Below, piece after piece: positions 11,276 to 20,247 of a stretch of DNA of 39,720 nucleotides. Numbering within the stretch: the first letter of the stretch is position 1; each line of letters starts with the position of its first letter. The DNA is from Yokenella regensburgei ATCC 49455. GTDB lineage: Bacteria; Pseudomonadota; Gammaproteobacteria; Enterobacterales; Enterobacteriaceae. The notes beneath the pieces are model-generated. The model did not search any database, had not been told where the DNA came from, and saw only the letters and a list, made by a program, of their open reading frames with translations. Location of the stretch: NCBI RefSeq assembly GCF_000735455.1, contig NZ_JMPS01000026.1, positions 1 to 39,720 on the forward strand, given 5' to 3'. The translations under genes and the position numbers were made by a program.

Positions 11276-12238
11276 ATGCGTCAGATGAAAACCGGCATTC
11301 TGTTAGCCAACCTCGGCACCCCCGATGCACCAACTCCTGCGGCGGTAAAACGCTATCTGCGACAGTTCTTAAGCGACTCGCGCGTGGTGGATACGCCACG
11401 GCTGCTGTGGTGGCCGCTGCTGCGTGGCGCAATTTTGCCCATTCGCTCCCCGCGCGTGGCAAAGCTGTATCAGTCGGTCTGGATGGAAGGCGGTTCGCCG
11501 TTGATGGTTTATAGTCGCCAGCAGCAGCAGGCCCTGGCCGCACGTCTGCCAGACACTCCGGTGGCGCTGGGGATGAGCTATGGCTCTCCGTCGCTGGCAA
11601 GCGCGGTAGAGGAGCTACTGGCGCAGAAAGTGGATCATATTGTCGTACTGCCGCTGTACCCACAGTATTCCTGCTCCACCGTTGCCGCGGTGTGGGACGA
11701 ACTGGGGCGCATTCTGGCGACTAAACGCCATATCCCGGGCATTTCGTTTATCCGTGACTACGCCGATAACCAGGCCTATATTCAGGCGCTGGTGGCAAGT
11801 GCCAGAGCCTCGTTCGAAAAACACGGTGAGCCGGACGTGCTGCTGCTCTCCTATCACGGCATTCCGCAACGTTATGCCGATGAGGGCGACGACTATCCGC
11901 AGCGCTGTCGTGATACCACCCGTGAGCTGGTTAATGCGCTTGGGATCTCCCCGGATCGTGTGATAATGACCTACCAGTCGCGCTTTGGCCGTGAACCATG
12001 GCTGACGCCTTACACCGATGGAACGCTGAAAATGCTGGGTGAGAAGGGCGTAAACCATGTTCAGGTGATGTGTCCGGGCTTCTCCGCTGATTGTCTGGAG
12101 ACGCTGGAGGAAATTGCCGTACAGAACCGGGAGTTCTTCCTTGAGGCTGGCGGCAAGAAATATGAGTACATTCCCGCGCTTAACGCCGATCCTGCGCATA
12201 TTGAGATGATGGTGAGTTTGACCGCACCCTATCGGTGA
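11276..12238 (+). CDS. hemH: Ferrochelatase
   Basis: Inserts Fe(II) into protoporphyrin IX in the last step of haem synthesis, at the membrane face. It is 320 residues, the E. coli length. It begins [20 protein letters not shown]. The catalytic His is in [13 protein letters not shown] near residue 194, the segment [17 protein letters not shown] contains the conserved C-terminal Glu, and the end is [12 protein letters not shown] then YR. A TACAAT -10-like box at 11239-11244 may serve it. In E. coli aes (acetyl esterase) separates hemH from gsk; here gsk starts 64 bp after the hemH stop and aes is absent. Confidence 0.97.
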   Translation: MRQMKTGILLANLGTPDAPTPAAVKRYLRQFLSDSRVVDTPRLLWWPLLRGAILPIRSPRVAKLYQSVWMEGGSPLMVYSRQQQQALAARLPDTPVALGMSYGSPSLASAVEELLAQKVDHIVVLPLYPQYSCSTVAAVWDELGRILATKRHIPGISFIRDYADNQAYIQALVASARASFEKHGEPDVLLLSYHGIPQRYADEGDDYPQRCRDTTRELVNALGISPDRVIMTYQSRFGREPWLTPYTDGTLKMLGEKGVNHVQVMCPGFSADCLETLEEIAVQNREFFLEAGGKKYEYIPALNADPAHIEMMVSLTAPYR

Positions 12239-12302
12239 TCGCGTGCGGCTGGGGGGATATGTTATTATTCCCCGCTTGTCCCCCATCATCTCGATCAACA
12301 TC

Positions 12303-13607
12303 ATGAAATTTCCTGGTAAACGCAAGTCTAAGCACTATTTCCCCGTCAACGCCCGCGATCCGCTGCTGCAGCAGATTCAGCCGGAAAGCGAAAACAGCGC
12401 CTCCTGGGTGGTCGGTATCGACCAGACGCTGGTAGACATTGAAGCGAAAGTAGATGATGCGTTTATTGAGCGCTACGGCCTCAGCGCCGGACACTCGCTG
12501 GTGATTGAAGATGATGTGGCGGAAGCGCTGTACCAGGAGCTGGTGCGTGAAAACCTCATTACCCATCAGTTTGCCGGTGGCACTATCGGCAATACCATGC
12601 ACAACTACTCGGTACTGGCCGACGACCGTTCGGTGCTGCTGGGCGTGATGTGCAGCAACATCGAAATCGGCAGCTACGCCTACCGCTATCTGTGTAATAC
12701 CTCCAGCCGTACCGATCTCAACTATCTGCAGGGCGTGAACGGCGCGATTGGCCGCTGCTTTACGCTCATCAGCGACGCCGGAGAGCGTACCTTCGCGATA
12801 AGCCCGGGCCACATGAACCAGCTGCGCGCTGAGAGTATTCCGGAAGCGGTTATTGCTGGAGCCTCCGCGCTGGTTCTGACTTCCTACCTGGTGCGCTGCA
12901 AGCCGGGCGAGCCGATGCCGGAAGCCACCATGAAGGCTATCGAATACGCTAAAAAATATAACGTGCCGGTGGTGCTGACCCTGGGGACGAAGTACGTGAT
13001 CGCCGATAACCCGGAATGGTGGCAGGCGTTCTTAAAAGAGAACGTCTCGATTCTGGCGATGAATGAAGAAGAAGGTGAAGCGCTGACCGGCATTGCCGAT
13101 CCGCTCCTGGCCTCCGATAAAGCGCTGGAGTGGGTCGATCTGGTGCTGTGTACCGCCGGGCCAGTTGGTCTGTACATGGCGGGCTACACCGAAGATGAAA
13201 TGAAGCGTAAAACCCAGCATCCGCTGCTGCCGGGGGCGATTGCCGAATTCAACCAGTTCGAGTTCAGCCGCGCGATGCGGTTGCAGGACTGCGGATCACC
13301 GCTGCGGATCTACTCGCACATCGCGCCGTACATGGGCGGACCGGAGAAGATCATGAACACCAACGGTGCCGGTGATGGCGCGCTGGCGGCGCTGCTGCAC
13401 GATATTACCGCCAACAACTATCACCGCAGCAACGTGCCAAACTCCAGCAAACATAAATATACCTGGCTTACCTACTCGTCGCTCGCCCAGGTGTGTAAAT
13501 ACGCGAACCGCGTGAGTTACCAGGTGCTGAACCAGCACTCCCCGCGTCTGACCCGTGGTCTGCCAGAGCGGGAAGACAGCCTCGAAGAGGCATACTGGGA
13601 GCGTTAA
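12303..13607 (+). CDS. gsk: Inosine-guanosine kinase
   Basis: PfkB-family (ribokinase-like) nucleoside kinase that phosphorylates inosine and guanosine with ATP in purine salvage. From the ATG at 12303 (MKFPGKRKSKHYFP) it is 434 residues, exactly the E. coli length. An in-frame start at 12243 would add 20 residues with no family match. The sugar-kinase signatures are present: GGTIGNTMHNYSVL near residue 92 and the C-terminal NTNGAGDGALAALLHDI with the catalytic Asp. TATTAT near 12260 is a possible -10, so it may have its own promoter in the short hemH-gsk gap. A hairpin follows the stop. Confidence 0.97.
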   Translation: MKFPGKRKSKHYFPVNARDPLLQQIQPESENSASWVVGIDQTLVDIEAKVDDAFIERYGLSAGHSLVIEDDVAEALYQELVRENLITHQFAGGTIGNTMHNYSVLADDRSVLLGVMCSNIEIGSYAYRYLCNTSSRTDLNYLQGVNGAIGRCFTLISDAGERTFAISPGHMNQLRAESIPEAVIAGASALVLTSYLVRCKPGEPMPEATMKAIEYAKKYNVPVVLTLGTKYVIADNPEWWQAFLKENVSILAMNEEEGEALTGIADPLLASDKALEWVDLVLCTAGPVGLYMAGYTEDEMKRKTQHPLLPGAIAEFNQFEFSRAMRLQDCGSPLRIYSHIAPYMGGPEKIMNTNGAGDGALAALLHDITANNYHRSNVPNSSKHKYTWLTYSSLAQVCKYANRVSYQVLNQHSPRLTRGLPEREDSLEEAYWER

Positions 13608-13613
13608 GCGTCG

Positions 13614-13644
13614 TTTCCCCTCACGCCGTAAGGGTGAGGGGAAA
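13614..13644. terminator. Hairpin between convergent gsk and ybaL
   Basis: TTTCCCCTCAC (13614-13624), a 9-base loop, and GTGAGGGGAAA (13634-13644). The T/A ends of the stem fit a bidirectional terminator for the two convergent genes, though the U-tracts are short. The stem core resembles the CCCTCACCC repeats seen elsewhere in the window. Confidence 0.6.
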
Positions 13645-13647
13645 ATA

Positions 13648-15321
13648 TCACGCTACGTCAGGCTTCAGCTCATCCGCCGTCAGCAGCGACATCATGGTGT
13701 TCGCGATTTCACGTTCGCCCATCACCACCTCATTTGCCCCCCGCTCGCTGATGTAAGCCACCTCGTCGTCGTAGTGTGCACGGGCAATAATCTCGATAGT
13801 CGGGCACTTCTCGCGGGCTGAAGCCACAATCTCACCGGCCTCGTAGCCGTTTGGAATAGTGACCAGCAGCCAGCGGGCGCAGTCGAGGTGAGCCAGATTC
13901 ATGATCTCTTCGTTGGCGGCGTTACCCAATACCGCACGAACCCCGCGCTCGCGTAGCTCATCGACCCGGGTTCTTGATGTTTCGATCACCACCAGCGGGA
14001 TCCCTTGCGCCAGCAGCTTTTCTCCCAGCAGGCTGCCAACGCGGCCAAAACCGACCAGCAGCGCGTGGTTGCAGATATCCACCGGGATCTGTTTCTCTTC
14101 TTCAATCGCCTCTTCAAGGGTTTGCTCTTCCAGCGTTTCGGTCTTATCGAGGTACTTCTCGAGCAGGGCGAACAGCACCGGGTTCAGCATGATGGAGAGA
14201 ATAGCGCCCGCCAGCACCAGATTCTGACCTTCCATCGACAGCAGGCCGAGCGCCATCCCGAGGCCCGCCAGAATAAAGGCAAATTCACCAATCTGCGCCA
14301 GGCTGGTGGCGATAGTGAGCGCGGTGCGCTGCGAGTGGCCGAACATCCGCACCAGCAGGAACGCCGCCACCGATTTACCAAAGATGATAATCGCCAGCGT
14401 ACCGAGCACCGCCAGCGGCTGCTCAATCAGCACCATCGGGTCAAACAGCATGCCGACCGAAACAAAGAACAGCACCGCAAATGCATCGCGCAGCGGCAGG
14501 GTATCGTGTGCGGCGCGGTGGCTAAGCTCAGACTCGTTCAGCACTACGCCTGCGAAGAAGGCCCCCAGCGCGAAGGAGACATCGAACAGCTCAACGGCGC
14601 CCAGCGCAATCCCCAGCGCCAGGGCGAGTACCGAGAGGGTAAAGAGCTCACGCGAACCGGTGGCAGCGCTGCGCGACATGATCCACGGCACCAGGCGGCG
14701 GCCCACCACCATCATAATGACGATGAAAGCGATGACTTTCCCGATGGTGATGCTCATATCCAGCGCCAGGGTGGCAAAACCGATATCGCCTTTTTCCATC
14801 ATGCCGGCGACCGCCGACAGCAGAACCAGCGTCAACACCATCACCAAATCTTCAACAATCAACCAGCCGATAGCGATTTGCCCGCGCTGGCTATCAATAA
14901 GTTGTCGTTCTTCCAGTGCACGCAGTAGCACCACGGTACTGGCGGTGGATAAACACAGGCCAAACACTACGCCGGTCATCAGCGACCAGCCGAGCATGGC
15001 CGAGAGCGCCATCCCCAGAAGCGTAGCGACGGCTATCTGCGCTATCGCGCCGGGAATGGCGATGGCCTTTACCGCCATCAAATCTTTCAGGGAGAAATGG
15101 AGACCGACGCCGAACATCAGCAGAATAACGCCAAGCTCTGCGAGCTCCGGAGCCAGTTTGGTATCCGCGACAAAACCAGGGGTAAAAGGTCCGGCCAGAA
15201 CACCCGCTAACAAATATCCCACCAGAGGAGAAATGCGCAATTTATTGGCAATCATTCCGAGGATAAAAGCGAGCACAAGGCCGCCAACAATGGTGGTGAT
15301 AAGCGGTGTGGCGTGATGCAT
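13648..15321 (-). CDS. ybaL: YbaL, CPA2-family cation:proton antiporter
   Basis: Inner-membrane antiporter of the KefB/CPA2 family, probably exchanging K+ or Na+ for H+; the substrate is not established. It is 557 residues from the ATG at 15321, giving MHHATPLITTIVGGL as in E. coli (558). An AGGAG lies just before this ATG, whereas the in-frame start 30 bases upstream has none. About twelve membrane segments span residues 1-390 (for example SFALGAFFAGVVLNESELSHRA). A cytoplasmic RCK/TrkA-N nucleotide-binding domain follows from HALLVGFGRVGSLLGEKL (GxGxxG). A charged linker (TLEEQTLEEAIEEEKQ) joins them. It is convergent with gsk. Confidence 0.95.
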   Translation of the reverse strand: MHHATPLITTIVGGLVLAFILGMIANKLRISPLVGYLLAGVLAGPFTPGFVADTKLAPELAELGVILLMFGVGLHFSLKDLMAVKAIAIPGAIAQIAVATLLGMALSAMLGWSLMTGVVFGLCLSTASTVVLLRALEERQLIDSQRGQIAIGWLIVEDLVMVLTLVLLSAVAGMMEKGDIGFATLALDMSITIGKVIAFIVIMMVVGRRLVPWIMSRSAATGSRELFTLSVLALALGIALGAVELFDVSFALGAFFAGVVLNESELSHRAAHDTLPLRDAFAVLFFVSVGMLFDPMVLIEQPLAVLGTLAIIIFGKSVAAFLLVRMFGHSQRTALTIATSLAQIGEFAFILAGLGMALGLLSMEGQNLVLAGAILSIMLNPVLFALLEKYLDKTETLEEQTLEEAIEEEKQIPVDICNHALLVGFGRVGSLLGEKLLAQGIPLVVIETSRTRVDELRERGVRAVLGNAANEEIMNLAHLDCARWLLVTIPNGYEAGEIVASAREKCPTIEIIARAHYDDEVAYISERGANEVVMGEREIANTMMSLLTADELKPDVA

Positions 15322-15516
15322 TCCGTCTCCTTTCGTGTCTGCGTGATCCATTTTCTGGTCAAAAAGCCAGAAATCCAGGTAACAGTTTATGACAAATTAA
15401 CCCATTCTGTTTATGAATAATTGTTGAATCATGAAGAAAATCGCTATTCGGGGAGAAAAAAGCACGGATGGGAAAGTGGAGGCGGTGTTGCGACGATGAG
15501 GCTTGATATCACAAGG

Positions 15517-15551
15517 AAAAAACGCCAGCCAAAATTTAACTTTGGCTGGCG
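15517..15551 (-). terminator. fsr rho-independent terminator
   Basis: Read on the minus strand: CGCCAGCCAAA (15551-15541), a short AT loop, TTTGGCTGGCG (15533-15523), then six T (15522-15517). It is a textbook terminator directly after the fsr stop. Confidence 0.9.
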
Positions 15552-15556
15552 CTGAG

Positions 15557-16777
15557 TCAGGCTTTTTGCCGGTTATCAGGTAGGAATATCGTTAACATGC
15601 CCAGAAGTGGCAGGAAAGCACAGATTTTATAGACCAGTTCGATACTGGTATGGTCGGCGATAAGCCCAAGAACCGCGGCTCCCAGGCCTCCCATGCCGAA
15701 GGCGAAACCGAAGAATAAACCAGAAACCATGCCGATTCTCCCTGGTAATAGCTCTTGTGCGTACACCAGAATGGCAGAAAATGCGGAGGCGAGGATAAAA
15801 CCAATGATCACGGTCAGGATCCCGGTCCATTCGAGTGATGCATAAGGTAAAACAAGGGTAAAGGGCGCTACACCCAGTATAGAGCCCCAAATCACATACT
15901 TACGTCCAATCTTATCGCCAACAGGCCCGCCAATCATGGTGCCCGCCGCAACGGCGAACAGGAAGGCGAACAGGTGGATCTGCGCGTTTTGTATCGATAA
16001 TCCGAACTTATGCATCAGATAAAAGGTGTAATAGCTGCTGATGCTCGCCATATAGAAGTATTTCGAGAAAATCAGCATAAGCAGCACGCTGACCGCCAGA
16101 ATCACCTTGTTACGCGGCAGCGGATTAATCACCGTCGCCTTAGGTTTGCCCTTATTAATACGATGCTGCGCGGCATACCAGCGGCTGATCTGCGCCAGCA
16201 CCACGATTGCCAGCAAAGCGGCCAGTACAAACCACGCCACGTTGCCTTTGCCGTAAGGGGCGATAATCACCGCCGCCAGCAACGGCCCGAGCGAGCTGCC
16301 AAAGTTTCCGCCAACCTGGAACAGCGACTGCGCCAGCCCGTGGCGGCCGCCGGAAGCCATTCGCGCAACGCGGGAGGATTCCGGATGGAAGACGGAAGAG
16401 CCGGTACCGACCAGCGCCGCCGCCAGCAGAACGGTGCCAAAGCTGCCCGCGAGGGCCAGCAGCACCAGGCCGCTCAGCGTAAAGCACATCCCGACTGGCA
16501 GCGACCACGGCATCGGATGTTTATCGGTCATATAACCCACGACCGGCTGTAATAGCGACGACGAAAGCTGGAAGGTGAGGGTGATCATCCCAATCTGCAT
16601 AAAGGTCAGTGAAAATTCCGACTGCAGTAGCGGGTATATCGCGAGGATGAGCGACTGGATCATATCGTTCAGCAGGTGAGAGAGGCTAATGGCTCCTAAA
16701 ATGCCAAAAGAAGTTCGCGCCTTTTTTTCCGAAGACGGCGGGCCTGACAGTGTCGGGCTGGTTTCACTGATTGCCAT
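15557..16777 (-). CDS. fsr: Fsr, MFS efflux protein (fosmidomycin resistance)
   Basis: Twelve-helix major facilitator exporter of the inner membrane, named for fosmidomycin resistance in E. coli. The chosen ATG (16777, MAISETSPTLSG) gives 406 residues, the E. coli length. An ATG nine bases upstream is also possible. After a variable N-terminus the sequence is near identical to E. coli: ARTSFGILGAISLSHLLNDM, the MFS loop YMTDKHPMPW, the segment PVGDKIGRKYVIWGS at the second half, and a C-terminus TIFLPDNRQKA. It is divergent from ushA, with a 173-bp shared upstream region, and has a strong terminator after the stop. Confidence 0.96.
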   Translation of the reverse strand: MAISETSPTLSGPPSSEKKARTSFGILGAISLSHLLNDMIQSLILAIYPLLQSEFSLTFMQIGMITLTFQLSSSLLQPVVGYMTDKHPMPWSLPVGMCFTLSGLVLLALAGSFGTVLLAAALVGTGSSVFHPESSRVARMASGGRHGLAQSLFQVGGNFGSSLGPLLAAVIIAPYGKGNVAWFVLAALLAIVVLAQISRWYAAQHRINKGKPKATVINPLPRNKVILAVSVLLMLIFSKYFYMASISSYYTFYLMHKFGLSIQNAQIHLFAFLFAVAAGTMIGGPVGDKIGRKYVIWGSILGVAPFTLVLPYASLEWTGILTVIIGFILASAFSAILVYAQELLPGRIGMVSGLFFGFAFGMGGLGAAVLGLIADHTSIELVYKICAFLPLLGMLTIFLPDNRQKA

Positions 16778-16891
16778 AGATGTCATTCACTTTGAGTGTG
16801 CGATGTTGGAGGATAATCAGAACTGTAATAATTATCAGCCTAAGATAACGTGCCCAGACGTTTGAAGAAAGTCTCAATTCTGAAAACTTAT

Positions 16892-16920
16892 TTGTAACAG
16901 ATGCGCAGTCACTGTAATTT
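16892..16920 (+). promoter_or_regulatory. Candidate ushA promoter
   Basis: TTGTAA (16892-16897), a 17-bp spacer, and TAATTT (16915-16920), about 30 bp before the ushA ATG; GGGAGAGA (16940-16947) is the ribosome site. Assigned by eye only. Confidence 0.4.
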
Positions 16921-16950
16921 TGCAGCAATCATTGGGTCAGGGAGAGAAGC

Positions 16951-18603
16951 ATGAAATTTTTGAAACGGGGCGTGGCGCTGGCGGTGCTGGCGGCATGGTC
17001 ACTGGCAAGCATGCCTGCACAGGCTTATCAGCAGGATAAAACGTATAAAATCACCATCCTGCATACAAACGATCATCACGGTCACTTCTGGCGCAACGAA
17101 TACGGCGAATACGGACTGGCGGCGCAAAAAACGCTGGTGGACGGTATTCGTAAAGAAGTGGCGGCGGAAGGCGGCAGCGTGCTGTTGCTCTCCGGCGGGG
17201 ATATCAACACCGGCGTACCGGAATCTGACCTCCAGGATGCGGAACCCGATTTCCGCGGTATGAACCTGATTGGTTATGATGCAATGGCCGTGGGCAACCA
17301 TGAATTCGACAATCCGATGACCGTCCTGCGCCAGCAGGAAAAACTCGCTAAATTCCCGTTCCTCTCCGCCAACATTTATCAGAAAAGCACCGGAGAGCGG
17401 TTATTTAAACCGTGGGCGCTGTTTAAACGTCAGGATCTGAAGATTGCGGTGATCGGTTTAACTACCGACGATACCGCGAAGATTGGTAATCCGGAATTCT
17501 TCACCGATATCGAATTCCGCAAACCGGCGGAAGAAGCCAAACTGGTTATCCAGGAGCTGCAGCAGAACGAAAAGCCGGACATCATTCTTGCGACGACCCA
17601 TATGGGCCACTACGACAACGGCAACCACGGCTCCAACGCCCCGGGTGACGTTGAGATGGCGCGCAGCCTGCCGGCAGGCTCCCTGGCGATGATTGTGGGT
17701 GGTCACTCACAGGATCCAGTGTGCATGGCCTCCGAGAACAAAAAGCAGGTGGACTACGTGCCGGGTACCCCGTGTGCACCGGATCGCCAGAACGGGATCT
17801 GGATTGTGCAGGCGCATGAGTGGGGTAAATACGTCGGTCGTGCCGATTTCGAATTCCGTAACGGCGAGATGAAGCTGGTGCATTACCAGCTGATCCCGGT
17901 CAACCTGAAGAAGAAAGTGACGTACGACAACGGTCAGAGTGAGCGCATTCTGTATACCCCGCAGATAGCGGAGAACCCGCAAATGCTGTCACTGCTGACG
18001 CCGTTCCAGAATAAAGGCAAAGCGCAGCTTGGCGTGAAGGTTGGCAGCGTTAACGGTCGACTGGAAGGCGATCGCAGTAAAGTTCGCTTCGTGCAGACCA
18101 ATATGGGGCACCTGCTGCTGGCGGCACAGATGGCGCGTACCAGCGCTGACTTCGCGGTAATGAGCGGCGGCGGTATTCGTGATTCCATCGAGGCGGGCGA
18201 CATCAGCTATAAAGACGTGCTCAAAGTGCAGCCGTTCAGCAACGTGGTGGTGTATGTCGATATGCCGGGCAAAGAGGTGGTGGAGTATCTGACCGCGGTT
18301 GCGAAGATGAAGCCGGACTCTGGCGCTTACCCACAGTTTGCCAACGTCAGCTTTGTGGCGAAGAACGGCGAGCTTAGCGATTTAAAGATCAAAGGTGAAC
18401 CGGTTGACCCGGCGAAAACCTACCGCATGGCGACCCTGAACTTTAACGGTACCGGTGGTGATGGCTATCCGCATATCGATACCAAACCGGGGTACGTGAA
18501 TACCGGCTTTATCGATGCCGAAGTGCTGAAACAGTACATTCAGCAAAATTCACCGCTGGATGCGAACGCCTACGCACCGAAAGGTGAGGTGAGCTGGCAG
18601 TAA
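16951..18603 (+). CDS. ushA: UshA, periplasmic UDP-sugar hydrolase / 5'-nucleotidase
   Basis: Bifunctional periplasmic enzyme that hydrolyses UDP-sugars and 5'-nucleotides so that nucleosides can be imported. It is 550 residues, the E. coli length. A Sec signal peptide (MKFLKRGVALAVLAAW ... MPAQA) is cleaved before YQQDKTYK. The N-terminal calcineurin-like metallophosphatase domain shows the metal motifs HTNDHHGHF (about 38-46), SGGDINTG, AVGNHEFDN (about 115-123) and GGHSQDP. The C-terminal nucleotide-specificity domain begins near residue 360 and contains LNFNGTGGDGYP. Divergent from fsr; a BIME-like repeat follows the stop and separates it from convergent ybaK. Confidence 0.97.
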   Translation: MKFLKRGVALAVLAAWSLASMPAQAYQQDKTYKITILHTNDHHGHFWRNEYGEYGLAAQKTLVDGIRKEVAAEGGSVLLLSGGDINTGVPESDLQDAEPDFRGMNLIGYDAMAVGNHEFDNPMTVLRQQEKLAKFPFLSANIYQKSTGERLFKPWALFKRQDLKIAVIGLTTDDTAKIGNPEFFTDIEFRKPAEEAKLVIQELQQNEKPDIILATTHMGHYDNGNHGSNAPGDVEMARSLPAGSLAMIVGGHSQDPVCMASENKKQVDYVPGTPCAPDRQNGIWIVQAHEWGKYVGRADFEFRNGEMKLVHYQLIPVNLKKKVTYDNGQSERILYTPQIAENPQMLSLLTPFQNKGKAQLGVKVGSVNGRLEGDRSKVRFVQTNMGHLLLAAQMARTSADFAVMSGGGIRDSIEAGDISYKDVLKVQPFSNVVVYVDMPGKEVVEYLTAVAKMKPDSGAYPQFANVSFVAKNGELSDLKIKGEPVDPAKTYRMATLNFNGTGGDGYPHIDTKPGYVNTGFIDAEVLKQYIQQNSPLDANAYAPKGEVSWQ

Positions 18604-18613
18604 CATCGCATAG

Positions 18614-18671
18614 GCTGTCGGGCCTACATGGCGTTCATCTTGTAGGCCCGATAAGCGTAGCGTATCGGGCA
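18614..18671. repeat. Paired REP-like palindromes (BIME) between ushA and ybaK
   Basis: GTCGGGCCTACA (from 18616) pairs with TGTAGGCCCGAT (18641-18652), and that right arm also pairs GCCCGAT with ATCGGGC (18664-18670). These are two overlapping REP variants in the gap between convergent genes. Confidence 0.75.
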
Positions 18672-18677
18672 ATGCGA

Positions 18678-19157
18678 TTAATCCCGACGTGCGATATCGG
18701 CGAACTTCGCATCCAGCATTTTCGCCAAATCACCTGCCGACAGTTCGATATCTAATCCGCGTTTGCCGCCGGAGACGTAAATCGTCGCAAACTCCTGCGC
18801 CGGTGCGTCAACGACCGTCGGCAGCCGTTTCTTCTGCCCCAGGGGGCTTATCCCGCCCACCAGATAGCCGGTGGTGCGTTGCGCAACCATCGGATCCGCC
18901 ATATCCACTTTCTTCGCGCCCAGCGCTTTCGCGACTTTTTTCAGATCGAGCTGTGTTGCCACCGGCGTGACCGCCACGGCCAGGTGCTTCATGTCGCCGT
19001 TGACCGCGACCAGCAGCGTTTTATAAACCTGGTCCGCATTCAGACCAAGCTTACGCACCACCTCGTCACCAAAATTGGTCTCATTCGGGTCGTGTTCGTA
19101 CGCGTGCAGCTGAAAGGGAATGTTGTTTTTTTCGAGTAACTTAACCGCGGGCGTCAT
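18678..19157 (-). CDS. ybaK: YbaK, Cys-tRNA(Pro)/Cys-tRNA(Cys) deacylase
   Basis: Trans-editing enzyme that hydrolyses mischarged Cys-tRNA(Pro) and limits Cys misincorporation at Pro codons. It is 159 residues, equal to E. coli YbaK. The family motifs are [25 protein letters not shown] (residues 43-67, with the conserved catalytic-region Lys), [32 protein letters not shown] and [12 protein letters not shown]. It is a single-domain YbaK/EbsC fold, without the ProRS fusion seen in some bacteria. It is convergent with ushA and lies next to chiX, which is read from the other strand. Confidence 0.96.
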   Translation of the reverse strand: MTPAVKLLEKNNIPFQLHAYEHDPNETNFGDEVVRKLGLNADQVYKTLLVAVNGDMKHLAVAVTPVATQLDLKKVAKALGAKKVDMADPMVAQRTTGYLVGGISPLGQKKRLPTVVDAPAQEFATIYVSGGKRGLDIELSAGDLAKMLDAKFADIARRD

Positions 19158-19243
19158 AGCTTACCTTCTTCTGACAAAAACGTTACCCGTAAAGAGTACG
19201 CCTGATGGCTGTCTAAAAAATAGTATTATCTTGCGCAATAGTA

Positions 19244-19273
19244 TTGGCAGAGATGATGACTTTGAGCGACAAT
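19244..19273 (+). promoter_or_regulatory. Candidate chiX promoter
   Basis: TTGGCA (19244-19249), an 18-bp spacer, and GACAAT (19268-19273). The predicted start near 19280 coincides with the base of the ChiX 5' hairpin. Confidence 0.55.
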
Positions 19274-19279
19274 CGGAGG

Positions 19280-19360
19280 ATCCGGGGTGAAAATTCCGGG
19301 ATAATAATAATGATGAAATTCCTCTTTGACGGGCCAATAGCGATATTGGCCACTTTTTTT
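19280..19360 (+). ncRNA. chiX: ChiX (SroB/MicM) small RNA
   Basis: Hfq-dependent small RNA that represses chitoporin chiP and is titrated by the chb chitobiose mRNA in E. coli and Salmonella. The 3' half from about 19313 matches E. coli ChiX as I know it: TGAAATTCCTCTTTGACGGG, then the terminator GGCCAAT-AGCGAT-ATTGGCC and seven T (19354-19360). ATAATAATAATG (19301-19312) is the A/U-rich Hfq region. The 5' hairpin differs from E. coli: here ATCCGG (19280-19285) pairs with CCGGGAT with one bulge. The location between ybaK and ybaP, on the plus strand, is the E. coli one. The 5' end is predicted, about 81 nt in total against 84. Confidence 0.85.
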
Positions 19361-20153
19361 ATCTCAGCAGTGACGGCAGATTTCCTTCCCCGTACAGATG
19401 CAGCGCGCCGACGGCAACCACATAGCGTCCGGCCGGTAATGCCAGCAACGCTTCGCGCCACGCCTGGTTACGCTGATTCATCAACACATCATAGAGCGGC
19501 TCGCTAAAAGTATTCGGCAGGGTAATTGCCCCCTGTTTCGGCGGCTGCGCTAGCCACCAGCCAATCATCACCTGCAGCAGGCGGGCGTTGGTATGCCAGT
19601 GGGTCAGGGTATCTTCCAGCAGCGACAGGCCGCTGTCGGGAAGCTGCAGCAGAAGATCTATTTGCCCCTGGGATCCTTCAAGCTCAATGATCTTCACACC
19701 GTGCTGCCGGGCATCGTGCAGAAGTTGATAATCCACGCCGTAGTCCGCGCGCAGGCCCAGCTTTTGCGCCTGAGTCGCCTGTAGCACCATCGCAATTTGC
19801 CACAGCGGCTGGTTGTCGAACAGCGCCACCGAAAGCCCCAGCTCGTCGGCAAGCGTCTCCAGTTTTTCCCGTTGCTCATCGCTAAGACGCTCCGCCAGCG
19901 GCGGAAAGTCGGGGAGGTTGCTGAACGGGGTTTCGTGGCCGGAGATATCGGCTTCAACAATCAGCGCGTCGGCCTGGTGGATTTTCTTCAGCAGTTTTGC
20001 CGGGAGCGGCGCCATATCGCGCGTTCCCATGTGAATACTGCCTACTAAGTGGAAATGCCTGTCGCCGGGAAGGGAAATGTCGAGAGCGGGCCAGGAATAA
20101 GCGGAGCCCTTGAGAGTATGCCACAGCGTTTTTAGTTGATTTAACAGACCCAT
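19359..20153 (-). CDS. ybaP: YbaP, TraB/GumN-family protein
   Basis: TraB/GumN-family protein (Pfam TraB_PrgY_gumN), with a fold related to metal-dependent hydrolases; function not established. The ATG at 20153 (MGLLNQLKTLWHTL) gives 264 residues, as in E. coli, and has GGAG six bases upstream; a GTG two codons earlier is less likely. The family signatures are HFHLVGSIHMGTRDMAPLP (about 35-53) and the C-terminal RYVVAVGALHLYGEGNLPSLL (GxxH motif). It is moderately diverged from E. coli YbaP, more than its neighbours. The stop codon TAA shares two bases with the ChiX T-run. In E. coli ybaQ sits upstream of copA at this point; here there is no such gene. Confidence 0.93.
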   Translation of the reverse strand: MGLLNQLKTLWHTLKGSAYSWPALDISLPGDRHFHLVGSIHMGTRDMAPLPAKLLKKIHQADALIVEADISGHETPFSNLPDFPPLAERLSDEQREKLETLADELGLSVALFDNQPLWQIAMVLQATQAQKLGLRADYGVDYQLLHDARQHGVKIIELEGSQGQIDLLLQLPDSGLSLLEDTLTHWHTNARLLQVMIGWWLAQPPKQGAITLPNTFSEPLYDVLMNQRNQAWREALLALPAGRYVVAVGALHLYGEGNLPSLLR

Positions 20154-20208
20154 ACGCACTCCGTGGTTGAAGTCATCATGCTAGCGCGTTGAGAAGAAGG
20201 GTGCAAAC

Positions 20209-20240
20209 AGAACCCTCTCACTGTAACAGGAGAGGGTTCT
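20209..20240 (-). terminator. Hairpin after copA
   Basis: AGAACCCTCTC (20209-20219), loop, GAGAGGGTTCT (20230-20240); read on the minus strand it is followed by GTTTGC. Likely copA terminator, with a short U-tract. Its CCCTCTC core is shared with the palindromes at 10325 and 39617. Confidence 0.6.
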
Positions 20241-20247
20241 GGGCGGG

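Noticed and set aside
14005-15316. Long plus-strand frames opposite ybaL
   Set aside because: Composition is an Arg/Gln/His or Ser-rich shadow of a membrane protein gene.
19244-19507. 87-codon plus-strand ORF over chiX
   Set aside because: It begins in the chiX promoter, crosses its terminator and runs antisense into ybaP; the sRNA explains the conservation.
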